A DNA stretch of 64,000 nt. Source: Acrocarpospora corrugata. GTDB taxonomy: Bacteria; Actinomycetota; Actinomycetes; Streptosporangiales; Streptosporangiaceae. Below, piece after piece: positions 39,860-48,113 of this stretch. The stretch spans positions 62,001-126,000 of the forward strand of contig NZ_BLAD01000045.1 in the NCBI RefSeq assembly GCF_009687845.1, written 5' to 3'. The translations under genes and the position numbers were made by a program. Positions within the stretch are counted from its first letter, which is position 1. Every line of letters starts with the position of its first letter. A model generated the notes under the pieces. It did no database searches. It was given only the letters and a program-made list of their open reading frames with translations, and was not told the origin of the DNA.

Positions 39860-40715
39860 CCCGGCCTCCGCTGGGGGTCAGCTGCGGCGGGATGGGCGGC
39901 AGCTCGCCGGGATCCTGGCCGAGCAGCGCCTCGGCCGCCAGCTCGGTCACGTCCTTCTCCTCCGACATCCCGATCGGGCCGTGCCTGCGGGCGTTCAGGA
40001 ACTGCCGTACGGCCGGCTCCGCGCTGGACAGCACCCGCTCGCGCGGCCCGAACATGACCAGTTCGCGGCGGAACAGCAGGCCGATGTGGTGCGGGACGGT
40101 TCTGGCGCTGTTGATGTCGTGCGTGACGATCAGGAACGTCGCCCCGGTCTCGTGGTTCAGGTCGACGATCAGCTGGTTCAGGTAGGCGGTCCGGACCGGG
40201 TCGAGGCCGGAGTCCGGCTCGTCGAACAGGATGATCTCCGGATCCAGGACCAGCGCGCGGGCCAGCCCGGCCCGTTTGCGCATCCCGCCGGAGATCTCCC
40301 CCGGCATCTTGTGCTCGGCCCCGACCAGGCCGACCAGTTCCAGCTTCGCCGCGACCAGCCGGCGGATCTGGGCCTCCTTCATGCGGGTGTGCTCACGCAA
40401 AGGGAAGGCGATGTTCTCGTAAAGATTCAGCGACCCGAACAGCGCGCCGTCCTGGAACAGGACCCCGAACAGGCGGCGCAGCTCGTACAGCCGGCGCTCG
40501 CCGCAGGTGGCCAGATCATGGCCGTTGATCCAGATGTGGCCACGGTCGGGGCGGATCAGGCCGACCAGCGCCTTCAGGAAGACCGACTTGCCGGTGCCGG
40601 ACGGGCCGAGGAGCACCGAGATCTGGCCAGCCGGGATCGTCATCGTGACGTTCTCCCAGACGACCTGACGGCCGAACGACTTCGTCAGACCCTCGACCAC
40701 GATTTCCACGCCCAC
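39849..40715 (-). CDS. mkl: Mce-type ABC transporter ATP-binding protein (Mkl/MceG)
   Basis: Cytoplasmic ATPase predicted to energise Mce lipid/sterol importers. It has Walker A GPSGTGKS, Q-loop FGVLFQDGALF, signature EISGGMRKRAGLARAL, Walker B IILFDEPDSGLDPV and the H-loop VTHD, with the MlaF/MceG-type C-terminal extension. GTG at 40715 gives 288 residues; TATACC about 9-15 bases upstream suggests a leaderless message. In mycobacteria mkl/mceG also lies between rplL and rpoB, which supports orthology. No Mce or YrbE genes occur in this window. Confidence 0.85.
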   Translation of the reverse strand: MGVEIVVEGLTKSFGRQVVWENVTMTIPAGQISVLLGPSGTGKSVFLKALVGLIRPDRGHIWINGHDLATCGERRLYELRRLFGVLFQDGALFGSLNLYENIAFPLREHTRMKEAQIRRLVAAKLELVGLVGAEHKMPGEISGGMRKRAGLARALVLDPEIILFDEPDSGLDPVRTAYLNQLIVDLNHETGATFLIVTHDINSARTVPHHIGLLFRRELVMFGPRERVLSSAEPAVRQFLNARRHGPIGMSEEKDVTELAAEALLGQDPGELPPIPPQLTPSGGRGGA

Positions 40716-40738
40716 ACAGGCACGGTATAGGAACGCAA

Positions 40739-40770
40739 AAGGAGCGGCCCACCGAAATGGGCCGCTCCTT
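40739..40770 (-). terminator. Intrinsic terminator of rplJ-rplL
   Basis: A perfect 13-bp stem (40739-40751 with 40758-40770) and 6-base loop starts 11 bases after the rplL stop and is followed by TTGCG on the minus strand. It lies just upstream of the mkl promoter region. Confidence 0.8.
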
Positions 40771-40781
40771 ATTGACAAGAA

Positions 40782-41168
40782 TTACTTGACGGTGACGCTG
40801 GCGCCGGCGCCCTCGAGGGCAGCCTTGGCCTTCTCCGCCTGCTCCTTGGTGACCTTGCCGTCGAAGACCGACTTGGGAGCGCCGTCCACCAGGTCCTTGG
40901 CCTCCTTGAGGCCCAGGCTGGTGAGGGTGCGGATCTCCTTGATGACCTGGATCTTCTTGTCGCCGGCCGACTCGAGCACGACGTCGAACTCGTCCTGCTC
41001 CTCGACTTCCTCAACGGCGGCGGCGGGGCCGGCGGCAGCGGCGACCGCGACCGGGGCGGCGGCCTTGACGTCGAAGGTGTCCTCGAAGAGCTTCACGAAG
41101 TCGGACAGCTCAAGGAGGGTCATCTCCTTGAAGGTGTCGAGCAGCTCGTCGGTGCTGAGCTTCGCCAT
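40782..41168 (-). CDS. rplL: 50S ribosomal protein L7/L12
   Basis: Stalk protein that recruits translational GTPases. 128 residues: N-terminal dimerisation domain ([20 protein letters not shown]), Ala-rich hinge (about 35-55), and C-terminal domain ([40 protein letters not shown]). 83 bp after rplJ and followed by a terminator. Confidence 0.98.
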   Translation of the reverse strand: MAKLSTDELLDTFKEMTLLELSDFVKLFEDTFDVKAAAPVAVAAAAGPAAAVEEVEEQDEFDVVLESAGDKKIQVIKEIRTLTSLGLKEAKDLVDGAPKSVFDGKVTKEQAEKAKAALEGAGASVTVK

Positions 41169-41251
41169 GGTGTTCCTCCAGTGAATCTAGCTAAACGTTT
41201 AAAAAAGGGACCGCGGTCTGCGTTTCCCCCCGCTTTCGCGGACCTTCCTGA

Positions 41252-41776
41252 TTACTCGCCGGCCTCTTCGCGCTTCGCGCGCAGGGCTTCGGCCAGTCGA
41301 GCCATCTGCGTGGGCAGCGCGGCGAAGGTGGCGGCAGCCTGCGACTGCTTGGCCTTCATGGCGCCGGCCAGCTTCGCGAGGAGAACCTCGCGCGACTCAA
41401 GGTCAGCCAGCTTGGAGATCTCGTCCGGGGTCATCGCCTTACCGTCGACGACACCGCCCTTGATCACCAGAAGGGGGTTGGCCTTGGCGAATTCCCGCAG
41501 ACCCTTGGCCGCCTCCACCACGTCGCCCTTGACGAAGGCGATCGCGGTCGGGCCCTTGAGCAGCCCGTCCAAGGCGGTGATCCCGGCGTTGTTCGCCGCG
41601 ATCTTGGTCAGCGTGTTCTTCGCCACGGCGAACTTCGCATTCCCACCGAGAGAGACGCGCAGCTGCTTGAGCTGGGCGACGGTGAGACCGCGGTATTCGG
41701 TCAGAACAGCGGCGCTGGAGCTGTCGAACTCGCTAGTGAGCTCGGCGACCGCGCCGGTCTTCTCCGACTTCGCCAT
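41252..41776 (-). CDS. rplJ: 50S ribosomal protein L10
   Basis: Stalk base protein that anchors L7/L12 dimers and, in many bacteria, represses its own operon. 174 residues from the ATG at 41776 ([20 protein letters not shown]), which has GGAAGGAGG 4-12 bases upstream; a longer in-frame start at 41824 is unlikely. The C-terminal helix ([20 protein letters not shown]) is the L12-binding part. Confidence 0.98.
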   Translation of the reverse strand: MAKSEKTGAVAELTSEFDSSSAAVLTEYRGLTVAQLKQLRVSLGGNAKFAVAKNTLTKIAANNAGITALDGLLKGPTAIAFVKGDVVEAAKGLREFAKANPLLVIKGGVVDGKAMTPDEISKLADLESREVLLAKLAGAMKAKQSQAAATFAALPTQMARLAEALRAKREEAGE

Positions 41777-41956
41777 GGGCCCTCCTTCCAGATGTGCCGC
41801 CGGCGAAGGCATGAAAACGAACAAGCCCCGGCGCAGGGCGCACGGGGCTCACGTTAAGCGAAGCTCACATCCACACCTGCGCGGGCCGTCCACTTCACGT
41901 GGATCCTTCGGTCAACGGGCCTCTAGGCACCCGAAGACAACCAGCGGTCTTTGGCA
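41777..41956 (-). promoter_or_regulatory. Candidate L10 leader RNA
   Basis: A ~180-base leader is predicted from the promoter at 41963-41991 to the rplJ start. It contains hairpins agccccg/cggggct (about 41824-41849) and tccac/gtgga (about 41888-41903) joined by purine-rich segments such as GACCGAAGGAT on the minus strand. Position and structure fit an L10-type autoregulatory leader bound by L10-L12; secondary structure was only judged by eye. Confidence 0.4.
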
Positions 41957-41962
41957 GGACAC

Positions 41963-41991
41963 AGCATACGTGTCAATCTCCCATTCACCAA
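41963..41991 (-). promoter_or_regulatory. Likely rplJ-rplL promoter
   Basis: On the minus strand TTGGTG (41991-41986), a 17-base spacer and TATGCT (41968-41963). A perfect TTGACA also lies within the spacer but has no good -10 at the right distance. The predicted start is about 180 bases upstream of rplJ. Confidence 0.55.
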
Positions 41992-42020
41992 ATCAGTGTC
42001 TATGGCCGCGCCTCCGGCGC

Positions 42021-42112
42021 GGCGGGCTTGGCCGCTGGGGAGCCTCTTCCCTCGTCACGCCGGCCGCTCCGCGACCTGCGTTCCTCAGTCCAGACACCGG
42101 CGCGGCCAAGCC
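42021..42112 (-). repeat. Dispersed palindrome-ended repeat, copy B
   Basis: A 92-bp element with the same 11-bp terminal inverted repeat and the same long identical blocks as copy A (24147-24244). The copies differ in a ~6-bp indel near the left end and in scattered changes in the middle. It starts 3 bp after the stop codon of the lipoprotein gene, in the same orientation relative to transcription as copy A after rplW, and lies upstream of the rplJ promoter. Confidence 0.85.
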
Positions 42113-42115
42113 ACA

Positions 42116-42928
42116 CTATTCGGCCACCGGGGCGTTCTTCGGCATCTCGCCGACCTGGTCGGCGGGGGGTGCGGAGATCGAGAGCTGCTCGTTGAAGGAG
42201 GTGAAGACCAGGGCAGCGGTGAAGGTGGCCTGGTCAGCGCCGCCGTTGAGCTGGATCTTGCGAGGCAGGCCCTCGGCGTCGATCCAGGCGTCGAACTTCA
42301 TGTCCTTGACCACGGAGAGCTGGCCGCTGAGCCCGGCCTGGGCGTCCGGCGGCAGCAGCTTGACGGCCTCGGCCACCGGGAAGGTGCCGGTGTAGTGCGT
42401 GGTCTGGACGTTGCCGACGGTCTCGTTGCCGGCCGCCTGGACGTCCTTGGACGCGGTCAGCAGGGCGACCGCGGATTTGAGGTCGATCTGCTGGGCCTGG
42501 CTGAGGAACTGCCGCACGCTGGCGTCGTCACCGAGGTCGGTGAGGCTCACCTTGACCCACGGCTTGGTGGTGCCGGCCAGCTGCTTGAGCAGGTCCAGCT
42601 TCAGGTAGGCGGTCTCGCCGTCCAGGATCACCCGGACGCCGCCGGGCAGCGCCTGCCCGCCGAACGTCACCTGGCTCAGGGTGATGTCGGAGGCGAGGGT
42701 GGGCTTCTGCTGGAACAGCATGGTGCCGCGCACGTTGCCCGCGCCGCCCTTCGGGTCGCTGAAGTCGACCACGATGTCGGCGGCGTAGGACTGGACGTCC
42801 TCGGCCTTCTGAGCGGTCTGAGCTAAGGCGTCGGCAGCCGAGAGCTGGACCTGCCCCAGCGGCTGGGCCGTCGTCGTGCCACACCCGGCCGCGGCGATCA
42901 GCGCGGCGGCCACCAGTAGTCGGCGCAT
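42116..42928 (-). CDS. LppX/LprG-like lipoprotein
   Basis: 270 residues with a lipoprotein signal peptide and lipobox (LIAAAGC, lipidated Cys16). The mature part has the features of the LppX/LprAFG or LolA-like beta-half-barrel fold: ALAQTAQKAEDVQSYAADIV, GTMLFQQKP, a middle region with ETVGNVQTTHYTGTF and the late FDAWIDAEGLPRKIQLNG. Such proteins bind or carry lipids at the outer face of the membrane; the ligand is unknown. It sits alone between rplA and rplJ, splitting the usual rplK-rplA-rplJ-rplL series. Confidence 0.75.
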   Translation of the reverse strand: MRRLLVAAALIAAAGCGTTTAQPLGQVQLSAADALAQTAQKAEDVQSYAADIVVDFSDPKGGAGNVRGTMLFQQKPTLASDITLSQVTFGGQALPGGVRVILDGETAYLKLDLLKQLAGTTKPWVKVSLTDLGDDASVRQFLSQAQQIDLKSAVALLTASKDVQAAGNETVGNVQTTHYTGTFPVAEAVKLLPPDAQAGLSGQLSVVKDMKFDAWIDAEGLPRKIQLNGGADQATFTAALVFTSFNEQLSISAPPADQVGEMPKNAPVAE

Positions 42929-43018
42929 GTGATGTCGTCCTTTCGTCGCCCAGAGCCTACGTTCGCGGGATGATCGGTGCGGCGGTCGCGCGATATCCGC
43001 ACACTTTCCTCACAACAG

Positions 43019-43053
43019 AACGACCCCCACCCGATACCCGGGCGGGGGTCGTT
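43019..43053 (-). terminator. Hairpin terminator of rplK-rplA
   Basis: A 15-bp stem (43019-43033 with 43039-43053, one G-U pair on the minus strand) with a 5-base loop, 14 bases after the rplA stop, followed by TCTGTTGTG. It separates rplKA from the lipoprotein gene. Confidence 0.75.
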
Positions 43054-43067
43054 CAGTCCTGAGACGA

Positions 43068-43781
43068 TCAGGCGTCGATCTCGGCGGTCAGGCCCCGCGT
43101 CGCGTTGGGGTCGACCGGGATGCCCGGGCCCATCGACGTGGCGAAGGTGACCTTCTTCACGTAACGGCCCTTGGCTGCGGACGGCTTGAGCCGCAGCACC
43201 TCGTCCAGGGCGGCGGCGTAGTTCTCCACCAGCTGGCGCTCCTCGAAGGAGGCCTTGCCGATGATGAAGTGCAGGTTCGCGTGCCGGTCCACCCGGAACT
43301 CGATCTTGCCGCCCTTGATGTCGGTGACGGCCTTGCCGACAGCCGGCGTGACGGTGCCGGTCTTCGGGTTGGGCATCAGGCCACGCGGACCGAGCACCCG
43401 GCCCAGGCGGCCGACCTTGCCCATCAGGTCCGGGGTGGCCACGACGGCGTCGAAGTCGAGGCGGCCCTTGGCCACCTCGTCGATGAGCTCGTCGGCGCCC
43501 ACGATGTCGGCGCCCGCGGCGCGGGCCTCCTCGGCGCGGTCACCGGTCGCGAAGACCAGGACCCGGGCGGTCTTGCCGGTGCCGTGCGGGAGGTTGACGG
43601 TGCCGCGGACCATCTGGTCGGCCTTGCGCGGGTCGACGCCCAGCCGCAGGGCCACCTCGATGGTGGCGTCGAACTTCGTGGAGGCGGTCTTCTTGGCCAC
43701 CCGCACGCCGTCCAGCGGCGTCAGGACGGCGTCACGGTCGATCTGGACCGCCGCGTTCTTGTAATTCTTGCTGCGCTTCAC
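43068..43781 (-). CDS. rplA: 50S ribosomal protein L1
   Basis: L1-stalk protein, translational repressor of rplK-rplA in E. coli. 237 residues: [20 protein letters not shown]-type stretch, [40 protein letters not shown] and [20 protein letters not shown]. 65 bp after rplK; ends in a clear terminator. Confidence 0.98.
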   Translation of the reverse strand: MKRSKNYKNAAVQIDRDAVLTPLDGVRVAKKTASTKFDATIEVALRLGVDPRKADQMVRGTVNLPHGTGKTARVLVFATGDRAEEARAAGADIVGADELIDEVAKGRLDFDAVVATPDLMGKVGRLGRVLGPRGLMPNPKTGTVTPAVGKAVTDIKGGKIEFRVDRHANLHFIIGKASFEERQLVENYAAALDEVLRLKPSAAKGRYVKKVTFATSMGPGIPVDPNATRGLTAEIDA

Positions 43782-43846
43782 TTCTGGCTCCTACAGGAGT
43801 TCGTGGTACGGGCCGCGCTAGGCCCTTCCACTGGGGATCTGAGTAC

Positions 43847-44278
43847 TTAGTCGGCGACCGTGATGCCCATGGAACGGGCGGTGCCGGCGATGATGCGCTC
43901 GGCCATCTCGATGTCGTTGGCGTTCAGGTCGGGCATCTTCGTCTCGGCGATCTGCCGCAGCTGCTCCTTGGTGAGGTGACCCACCTTGGTCTTCAGCGGG
44001 TTGGCGGAACCGCCCTTGAGGCCGAGCGCCTTCTTGATCAGCTCAGGCGCCGGGGGCGTCTTCGTGATGAAGGTGAAGCTGCGGTCCTCGAAGATGGTGA
44101 TCTCGACGGGGATGATGTTGCCCCGCTGAGGCTCCGTCGCCGCGTTGTACTGCTTGACGAATTCCATGATGTTCACGCCGTGCGGACCGAGTGCGGTACC
44201 GACGGGCGGCGCGGGCGTGGCCTGGCCAGCGGGAAGCTGGACCTTCACCAACGCCGCGATCTTCTTCTTGGGAGGCAT
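43847..44278 (-). CDS. rplK: 50S ribosomal protein L11
   Basis: GTPase-associated-centre protein and target region of thiopeptides. 143 residues: [39 protein letters not shown], with the conserved proline-rich N-domain loop unchanged, and the rRNA-binding C-domain ([20 protein letters not shown]). 113 bp after nusG, with two hairpins between. Confidence 0.98.
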   Translation of the reverse strand: MPPKKKIAALVKVQLPAGQATPAPPVGTALGPHGVNIMEFVKQYNAATEPQRGNIIPVEITIFEDRSFTFITKTPPAPELIKKALGLKGGSANPLKTKVGHLTKEQLRQIAETKMPDLNANDIEMAERIIAGTARSMGITVAD

Positions 44279-44347
44279 GACTCTCTCCGGGTCCTCAATG
44301 ATTTCCGTGGTGCCCCGGCCATGCCTGCCTGAAGGCGGCCTGGGGCG

Positions 44348-44390
44348 TCCTCGCCGCAGCGAGGAGAACTAGAAGAGTCTACGCGACTCT
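44348..44390 (-). terminator. Two small hairpins between nusG and rplK
   Basis: agagtc/gactct (44374-44379 with 44385-44390) begins 1 base after the nusG stop and is followed on the minus strand by TTCTAGTTC; a second 7-bp hairpin (44348-44354 with 44359-44365) follows. They could be a weak terminator or attenuator at the secE-nusG/rplK-rplA boundary. Confidence 0.4.
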
Positions 44391-44391
44391 G

Positions 44392-45129
44392 TCAGATCTT
44401 CGAGACCTGGTTGAACGAGAGCTCCACCGGGGTCTCCCGGCCGAAGATCGACACCAGCACCTTGAGCTTCTGCGACTCGGGGCTGATCTCGCTGACCGAG
44501 GCGGGGAGCGTGGCGAACGGGCCGTCCATGACGGTGACCGACTCGCCGATCTCGAACTCGACGGTGGACGCGGTCGCCTTCGCGGAAGCCTTCTTGACCT
44601 CTTCGGTCGGCTCCGGCGCGAGCAGCTTGGCCACTTCGTCGAGGTTGAGCGCGCTCGGCTTGTTGGACAGGCCGACGAAGCCGGTCACGCCGGGCGTGTT
44701 CCGCACGGCGGCCCAGGACTCGTCGGTCAGGTCCATCCGGACCAGCACGTAGCCGGGGAGCACCCGCTCCTTGATCGGCGTCTTCTTGCCGCCCTTGAAC
44801 TCGGTGACCGTGTGGGTCGGCACCTCGACCTGGAAGATGAAATCCTCCATGTTGAGCGACCCGGTGCGGCTCTCGATGTTCTGCTTGACCCGGTTCTCGT
44901 AGCCCGCGTACGAGTGGATCACATACCACTCGCCGAACTGGCCGCGGAGCTGGCGCTTGAACTCTTCGATCGGGTCGACGTCGGGAAGCACGTCACCGTC
45001 TTCGTCGACGGCGGCGTCGGCGGCCTCCTCGACCTCCGACTCGACCTCTTCTGCCTCTTCAGTCGTGTCGGCTTCCCACTCGTCGTGCTCGTCGTGGGAG
45101 CCGTCGACCGGCAGTGGGGACTCGGACAC
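44392..45129 (-). CDS. nusG: Transcription termination/antitermination factor NusG
   Basis: Binds RNA polymerase and couples it to the ribosome or Rho. 245 residues from a GTG at 45129. The first ~65 residues are a very acidic, presumably disordered extension ([20 protein letters not shown]) typical of actinobacteria. The NGN domain begins at [20 protein letters not shown] and contains [20 protein letters not shown], and the KOW domain ([20 protein letters not shown]) closes the protein. Between secE (45 bp) and rplK. Confidence 0.98.
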   Translation of the reverse strand: MSESPLPVDGSHDEHDEWEADTTEEAEEVESEVEEAADAAVDEDGDVLPDVDPIEEFKRQLRGQFGEWYVIHSYAGYENRVKQNIESRTGSLNMEDFIFQVEVPTHTVTEFKGGKKTPIKERVLPGYVLVRMDLTDESWAAVRNTPGVTGFVGLSNKPSALNLDEVAKLLAPEPTEEVKKASAKATASTVEFEIGESVTVMDGPFATLPASVSEISPESQKLKVLVSIFGRETPVELSFNQVSKI

Positions 45130-45174
45130 GGTGGCATTTCCTCTTTCGTCGGTGAACTAGTCGTGCGGTCGCGA

Positions 45175-45456
45175 TCAGGAACCGAAGACCGCGAGCACAC
45201 CCTTCGTCAGCGCGAAGTCCAGCGCGGAGACGATGCCCACCATGATCAGGCAGAACCCGAGCACCACGATGGTGTAGTTGATCAGGTCCTTCCGCGTAGG
45301 CCAGATGACCTTACGCAGCTCGCCGACGGCCTGCCGATAGAAGAGGGCGGGCGAGGTGCGCTTGGCCTTCTTCTCGCCGCTCGGCTTGCCTGGCTGTGCC
45401 GCGGCCTCGCCGCGCGTGTCGATCGCCACAGTCCTCACCTGATCCGTCGTGTCCAT
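45175..45456 (-). CDS. secE: Preprotein translocase subunit SecE
   Basis: Small clamp subunit of the Sec translocon. 93 residues: a ~35-residue polar N-terminus, an amphipathic helix (FYRQAVGELRKVIWPTRKDL) and one TM helix (NYTIVVLGFCLIMVGIVSAL). It follows tRNA-Trp by 45 bp, as is usual in actinobacteria. Confidence 0.97.
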   Translation of the reverse strand: MDTTDQVRTVAIDTRGEAAAQPGKPSGEKKAKRTSPALFYRQAVGELRKVIWPTRKDLINYTIVVLGFCLIMVGIVSALDFALTKGVLAVFGS

Positions 45457-45501
45457 CGCAACCGGCGGCTCTTACGCCCTTAGTGCGCGGACCGCACTCC
45501 G

Positions 45502-45574
45502 CAGGGCACGAGGGACTCGAACCCCCAACCGCCGGTTTTGGAGACCGGTGCGCTACCAATTGCGCTAGTGCCCT
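45502..45574 (-). tRNA. trnW: tRNA-Trp (anticodon CCA)
   Basis: 73 bases without an encoded CCA end. The acceptor stem is 7 bp (AGGGCAC with GTGCCCT) plus discriminator G. The D-arm (GCGC-AATTGGTA-GCGC), the anticodon arm (CCGGT-CTCCAAA-ACCGG) and the T-arm (GGGGG-TTCGAGT-CCCTC) all fold cleanly. It lies directly upstream of secE and is probably cotranscribed with it. Confidence 0.97.
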
Positions 45575-45629
45575 AAGCCGTGCACCACCCTACCCGACTG
45601 TTTCGGCGTTGTGGCCCACTAGACGGTGA

Positions 45630-45659
45630 AGTGTACGTGGGAATGGCTGCTTCGTCGAA
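45630..45659 (-). promoter_or_regulatory. Candidate promoter of tRNA-Trp-secE-nusG
   Basis: On the minus strand TTCGAC (45659-45654), an 18-base spacer and TACACT (45635-45630), about 55 bases upstream of the tRNA. A closer TAGGGT just before the tRNA could be a second -10 but lacks a clear -35. Confidence 0.45.
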
Positions 45660-45765
45660 CCAGTAACGCCTCGGCAAGTCCCCGCAGCTCAAAGCTACCC
45701 CGTGGCCTTGTCCAGATGCTGGAATAGCGCGGGAATCGGGCCGCGTGTTCTGAAAACATGGGGCA

Positions 45766-46965
45766 ATGAGCCGAATCTCCGCGCGCGTCGCCGCTATCAC
45801 CGAGTCCGCCACCCTGGCCGTCGACGCCAAAGCGAAGGCGATGCGGGCGGCCGGTCGCCCGGTGATCGGCTTCGGGGCCGGCGAGCCGGATTTCCCGACG
45901 CCGGACTACATCATCGAGGCGGCGATCGAGGCCTGCCGTGACCCGCGCTTTCACAAGTACACCCCGGCCGGCGGCCTGCCCGAGTTGAAGCAGGCCATCG
46001 CCGAGAAGACCAAGCGGGACTCCGGGCTGTCCGTGGACGCCGCGCAGGTGCTGGTCACCAACGGCGGCAAGCAGGCCGTCTACCAGGCCTTCGCCACCCT
46101 GCTGGACCCGGGTGACGAGGTGCTGGTGGTCGCGCCGTACTGGACCACCTACCCGGAGGCGATCAAGCTGGCCGGGGGCGTCCAGGTGGACGTGGTGACC
46201 GACGAGAGCACCGGCTACCTGGCCTCGGTGGAGCAGCTGGCTGCGGCCAGGACCGAGCGCACCAAGGCGCTGCTGCTGGTCTCGCCGTCCAACCCGACCG
46301 GCGCGGTCTACTCCCCCGCCCAGATCGCCGAGATCGGCCGCTGGGCGCTGGAGCAGGAGCTCTGGGTGGTGACCGACGAGATCTACGAGCATCTCGTGTA
46401 CGGCGCCGCCAAGTTCACCAGCGTCGCCACCGCCGTGCCCGAGCTCGCGGACCGGGTCGTGGTGCTGAACGGGGTCGCGAAGACGTACGCGATGACGGGC
46501 TGGCGGGTGGGCTGGCTGATCGGCCCGGCCGACGTGGTGAAGGCGGCCACCAACCTGCAGTCGCACGCCACCTCCAACGTGTCGAACGTGGCGCAGGCGG
46601 CGGCGCTGGCCGCGGTCAGCGGGGACCTGACGGCGGTGGCGTCGATGCGGGAGGCCTTCGACCGGCGGCGGCAGACGATGGTGCGGATGCTGAACGAGAT
46701 CCCTGGCGTGGTGTGCCCTGAACCTTTCGGCGCGTTCTACGCCTATCCGTCGGTCAAGGAGCTGCTGGGCAAGGAGCTGCGCGGGAAGCGGCCGGCCACC
46801 ACGGCGGAGCTGGCGGAGCTGATCCTGGAAGAGGCGGAAGTCGCCCTGGTCCCAGGTGAGGCTTTCGGAACCCCGGGCTACTTCCGCCTCTCCTACGCAC
46901 TCGGCGACGAGGACCTCGCTGAGGGCGTGAGCCGGTTGGCCAAGCTGTTCGGCGAGACGCGCTAA
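45766..46965 (+). CDS. Pyridoxal-phosphate aminotransferase (aspartate aminotransferase family)
   Basis: Class I/II aminotransferase, probably aspartate aminotransferase, cytosolic. 399 residues with [17 protein letters not shown], the substrate-loop [35 protein letters not shown] and the PLP-binding lysine Lys239 in [20 protein letters not shown]; the C-terminal substrate arginine is in [12 protein letters not shown]. It is divergent from tRNA-Trp and its stop overlaps the stop of the convergent sigma-partner gene by four bases. In many actinobacteria an aspC-like gene sits at this spot beside secE. Confidence 0.9.
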   Translation: MSRISARVAAITESATLAVDAKAKAMRAAGRPVIGFGAGEPDFPTPDYIIEAAIEACRDPRFHKYTPAGGLPELKQAIAEKTKRDSGLSVDAAQVLVTNGGKQAVYQAFATLLDPGDEVLVVAPYWTTYPEAIKLAGGVQVDVVTDESTGYLASVEQLAAARTERTKALLLVSPSNPTGAVYSPAQIAEIGRWALEQELWVVTDEIYEHLVYGAAKFTSVATAVPELADRVVVLNGVAKTYAMTGWRVGWLIGPADVVKAATNLQSHATSNVSNVAQAAALAAVSGDLTAVASMREAFDRRRQTMVRMLNEIPGVVCPEPFGAFYAYPSVKELLGKELRGKRPATTAELAELILEEAEVALVPGEAFGTPGYFRLSYALGDEDLAEGVSRLAKLFGETR

Positions 46966-47555
46966 CCCGCCAGGCTCAGCCCTTCGGCGATCTTGCGGAG
47001 CTCCCGTTCGACGGTGTCCGCGCCGAGCTCGCGGGCGGCGTCGTCGCCGATGACGACCAGCACGCCGTGCTGGTCGTCCAGGATCCGGGTGATCATTTTT
47101 CCGGACGCGTCCAGGTAGGTGCCCTCGGCCACCTGCCTGCCGTCGAGCCTGCCGTCCACCCGGAGGGACTGGTCGCCGTCGCCGTAGACGCCCACCCAGA
47201 TGCCGCAGTCGTTCGGGCCCGGCCCGTCGCAGGTCTCGGGCAGGTACCCGACCCGGACGCCCTCCACGACACCGCCCGCGTCGGCGACGACCGGGGTCTC
47301 CGTCGGGGTGACGGTCGCCGTGACCGCGTTCGTGACGGGGGCGGCGCCGACGCTGACCGCCGGGCCGGCGGTCAGGCTCATCGCCACCGGCGCCGACACG
47401 GCCGCCACGGCGGTGACCAGGCCCGCGCCGGCCGTCCTGAGCCTGAGGGTGGTCCGGCGGCTGCGGCGGCGTACCGACCGGCCCAGCATGGGGCTGGCGT
47501 GCACCTCGGCCACGTGCTCCGACATCGCTTCCCGCAATGCCTCTTCTGTGTTCAT
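46962..47555 (-). CDS. Membrane-anchored partner of SigE-family sigma factor
   Basis: 197 residues. A polar N-terminus ([20 protein letters not shown]) and an Arg-rich stretch precede one TM helix (about 43-63, [20 protein letters not shown]), a Thr-rich spacer and an extracytoplasmic domain of ~110 residues with two cysteines (CDGPGPNDC). Its ATG overlaps the sigma-factor stop by four bases (ATGA). Translational coupling and topology suggest an anti-sigma-like regulator, though no zinc anti-sigma (ZAS) motif is seen. Longer open frame upstream is not real. Confidence 0.7.
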   Translation of the reverse strand: MNTEEALREAMSEHVAEVHASPMLGRSVRRRSRRTTLRLRTAGAGLVTAVAAVSAPVAMSLTAGPAVSVGAAPVTNAVTATVTPTETPVVADAGGVVEGVRVGYLPETCDGPGPNDCGIWVGVYGDGDQSLRVDGRLDGRQVAEGTYLDASGKMITRILDDQHGVLVVIGDDAARELGADTVERELRKIAEGLSLAG

Positions 47556-48046
47556 ACCGGCACTCCTTCCAGAAGGCGTTCTCTGATCCGGGCGAGCCCG
47601 CGGGCCGCCTGGCTTTTCACGGTTCCGGCCGAGCAGCCCAGGGCGGCGGCGGTCTCGGCTTCCGACATGTCCTCCCAGTAGCGGAGGACGATCACGGCCC
47701 GCATCCGGGCGGGCAGCTTCCGCAGTTCGGTCATGAGCGCGTCGCGCATGCCGTGATCGGGCGTGTCGACCGCGGTCTCCGGCGGCCGGGCGAAGGAGAT
47801 CTCCTGGAGCACCCGTTTCCGGCGGGACCGGCTGATGGCCGCGTTGACCACCACCCGGCGCGCGTACGCCTCCGGGTTGTCGTGCCGGATCCGGGCCCAG
47901 TGCCGGTAGACCTTCTCCATCGCGCCCTGGACCAGGTCCTCGGCGTCGTGCGGGGACGCGCCGCAGACCAGGACGGCGGTGCGGAGCAGGGCGGTGCTGC
48001 GCGCGGCCAGGAACTCGTCGAAGGCCGCGTCGTCTTCTTCGGTCAT
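47552..48046 (-). CDS. SigE-family RNA polymerase sigma factor
   Basis: ECF-type sigma factor, 164 residues from the ATG at 48046 (AAGGGGAG upstream). Region 2 covers DEFLAARSTALLRTAVLVCG, SPHDAEDLVQGAMEKVYRHW and NPEAYARRVVVNAAI; region 4 is LPARMRAVIVLRYWEDMSEA with the helix-turn-helix ETAAALGCSAGTVKSQAARG. It matches the 'SigE family' (ECF41/SACE-type-like) short sigma factors of actinobacteria. Coupled to the membrane protein at 46962; divergent from the adenosine-deaminase-family gene. Confidence 0.9.
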   Translation of the reverse strand: MTEEDDAAFDEFLAARSTALLRTAVLVCGASPHDAEDLVQGAMEKVYRHWARIRHDNPEAYARRVVVNAAISRSRRKRVLQEISFARPPETAVDTPDHGMRDALMTELRKLPARMRAVIVLRYWEDMSEAETAAALGCSAGTVKSQAARGLARIRERLLEGVPV

Positions 48047-48113
48047 GAGCTCCCCTTTCGACCGTCCACAACGCGTGAAGCGCCTCCGGGGTTGAGAGCG
48101 CGTACGGCAGGAT

